The notes beneath the pieces were generated by a model. The model ran no database searches and was not told where the DNA came from. It worked only from the letters and a program-made list of their open reading frames with translations. A DNA stretch of 22,229 nucleotides from Hyphomicrobiales bacterium (lineage in GTDB: Bacteria; Pseudomonadota; Alphaproteobacteria; Rhizobiales; JALURZ01). The DNA lies in assembly GCA_027058735.1 (NCBI GenBank), contig JALURZ010000217.1, forward strand, positions 1-22,229, in the 5' to 3' direction. The stretch's first letter is position 1; every line of letters starts with the position of its first letter. Shown piece by piece: positions 22,129 through 22,229 of the stretch. Position numbers and translations under genes: made by a program.

Positions 22129-22229
22129 AGCTCCACCTTGCGACCCGGCACTTATCGGCGAATTCATCACAATCCGCAAGGGCGCCAAGGGCGCCGACCG
22201 TGTCGCCGGCGCGCCGGACAGGCGAACGG
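22127..22229 (-). CDS. Possible C-terminal end of an upstream gene (partial)
   Basis: A frame open to the window edge ends with ADCDEFADKCRVARWS and TGA. The last 33 codons show an ordinary mix of residues, and it stops 66 bp before apt on the same strand. I do not recognise the family, and a frame this short in GC-rich DNA may be chance. Confidence 0.2.
   Translation of the reverse strand, partial: RSPVRRAGDTVGALGALADCDEFADKCRVARWS

Overview
The window looks like a chromosomal segment of a GC-rich alphaproteobacterium. I base this on base composition by eye, the gene families and tight ATGA/GTGA/TTGA-type overlaps. I cannot name a genus. No rRNA, tRNA, CRISPR array or phage gene is visible.

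Layout. (1) 1-2361, + strand: an OmpR/EnvZ-like two-component pair preceded by a leader with two sets of short direct repeats. (2) 2384-8816, - strand: a six-gene operon for oxidative branched-chain amino acid or 2-oxo acid degradation. In transcription order it encodes E1alpha, E1beta and E2 of a branched-chain 2-oxo acid dehydrogenase, leucine dehydrogenase, a GntR/UTRA repressor and a CaiB-type (class III) CoA-transferase. Its promoter is near-consensus, and the -10 box lies inside a GTATA-N4-TATAC inverted repeat. No E3 (dihydrolipoamide dehydrogenase) is encoded here. (3) 9033-12345, + strand and divergent from (2): two ATPases and two permeases of a Liv-type (HAAT) ABC importer. Its likely binding protein (12441-13649) is convergent, and a strong bidirectional hairpin lies between them. 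(4) 14257-20466, + strand: MmgE/PrpD-family protein, LysR regulator, HyuA and HyuB (hydantoinase/oxoprolinase superfamily), probably a catabolic unit for a lactam, hydantoin or carboxylation-dependent substrate. (5) 20491-21463: a decayed zone holding the 3' remnant of a nitrilase gene and an internally deleted IS481-family element with matching ends and flanking CTAG repeats. (6) 21533-22060, - strand: adenine phosphoribosyltransferase (apt), a housekeeping gene.

How the genes may work together. The importer could bring in branched-chain amino acids or related acids. Leucine dehydrogenase would deaminate them and the BCKDH complex would convert the 2-oxo acids to acyl-CoAs. The CoA-transferase could move the CoA to another acid. 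The GntR protein, encoded in the same operon, probably senses an intermediate and represses through the operator at 8844-8857. The most unusual points are the bkd-leucine dehydrogenase-GntR-CaiB gene set, a 15-codon mini-ORF that sets up the TTG start of leucine dehydrogenase, two mutually exclusive hairpins upstream of the PrpD gene, and the IS481 relic that appears to have separated apt from its terminator.
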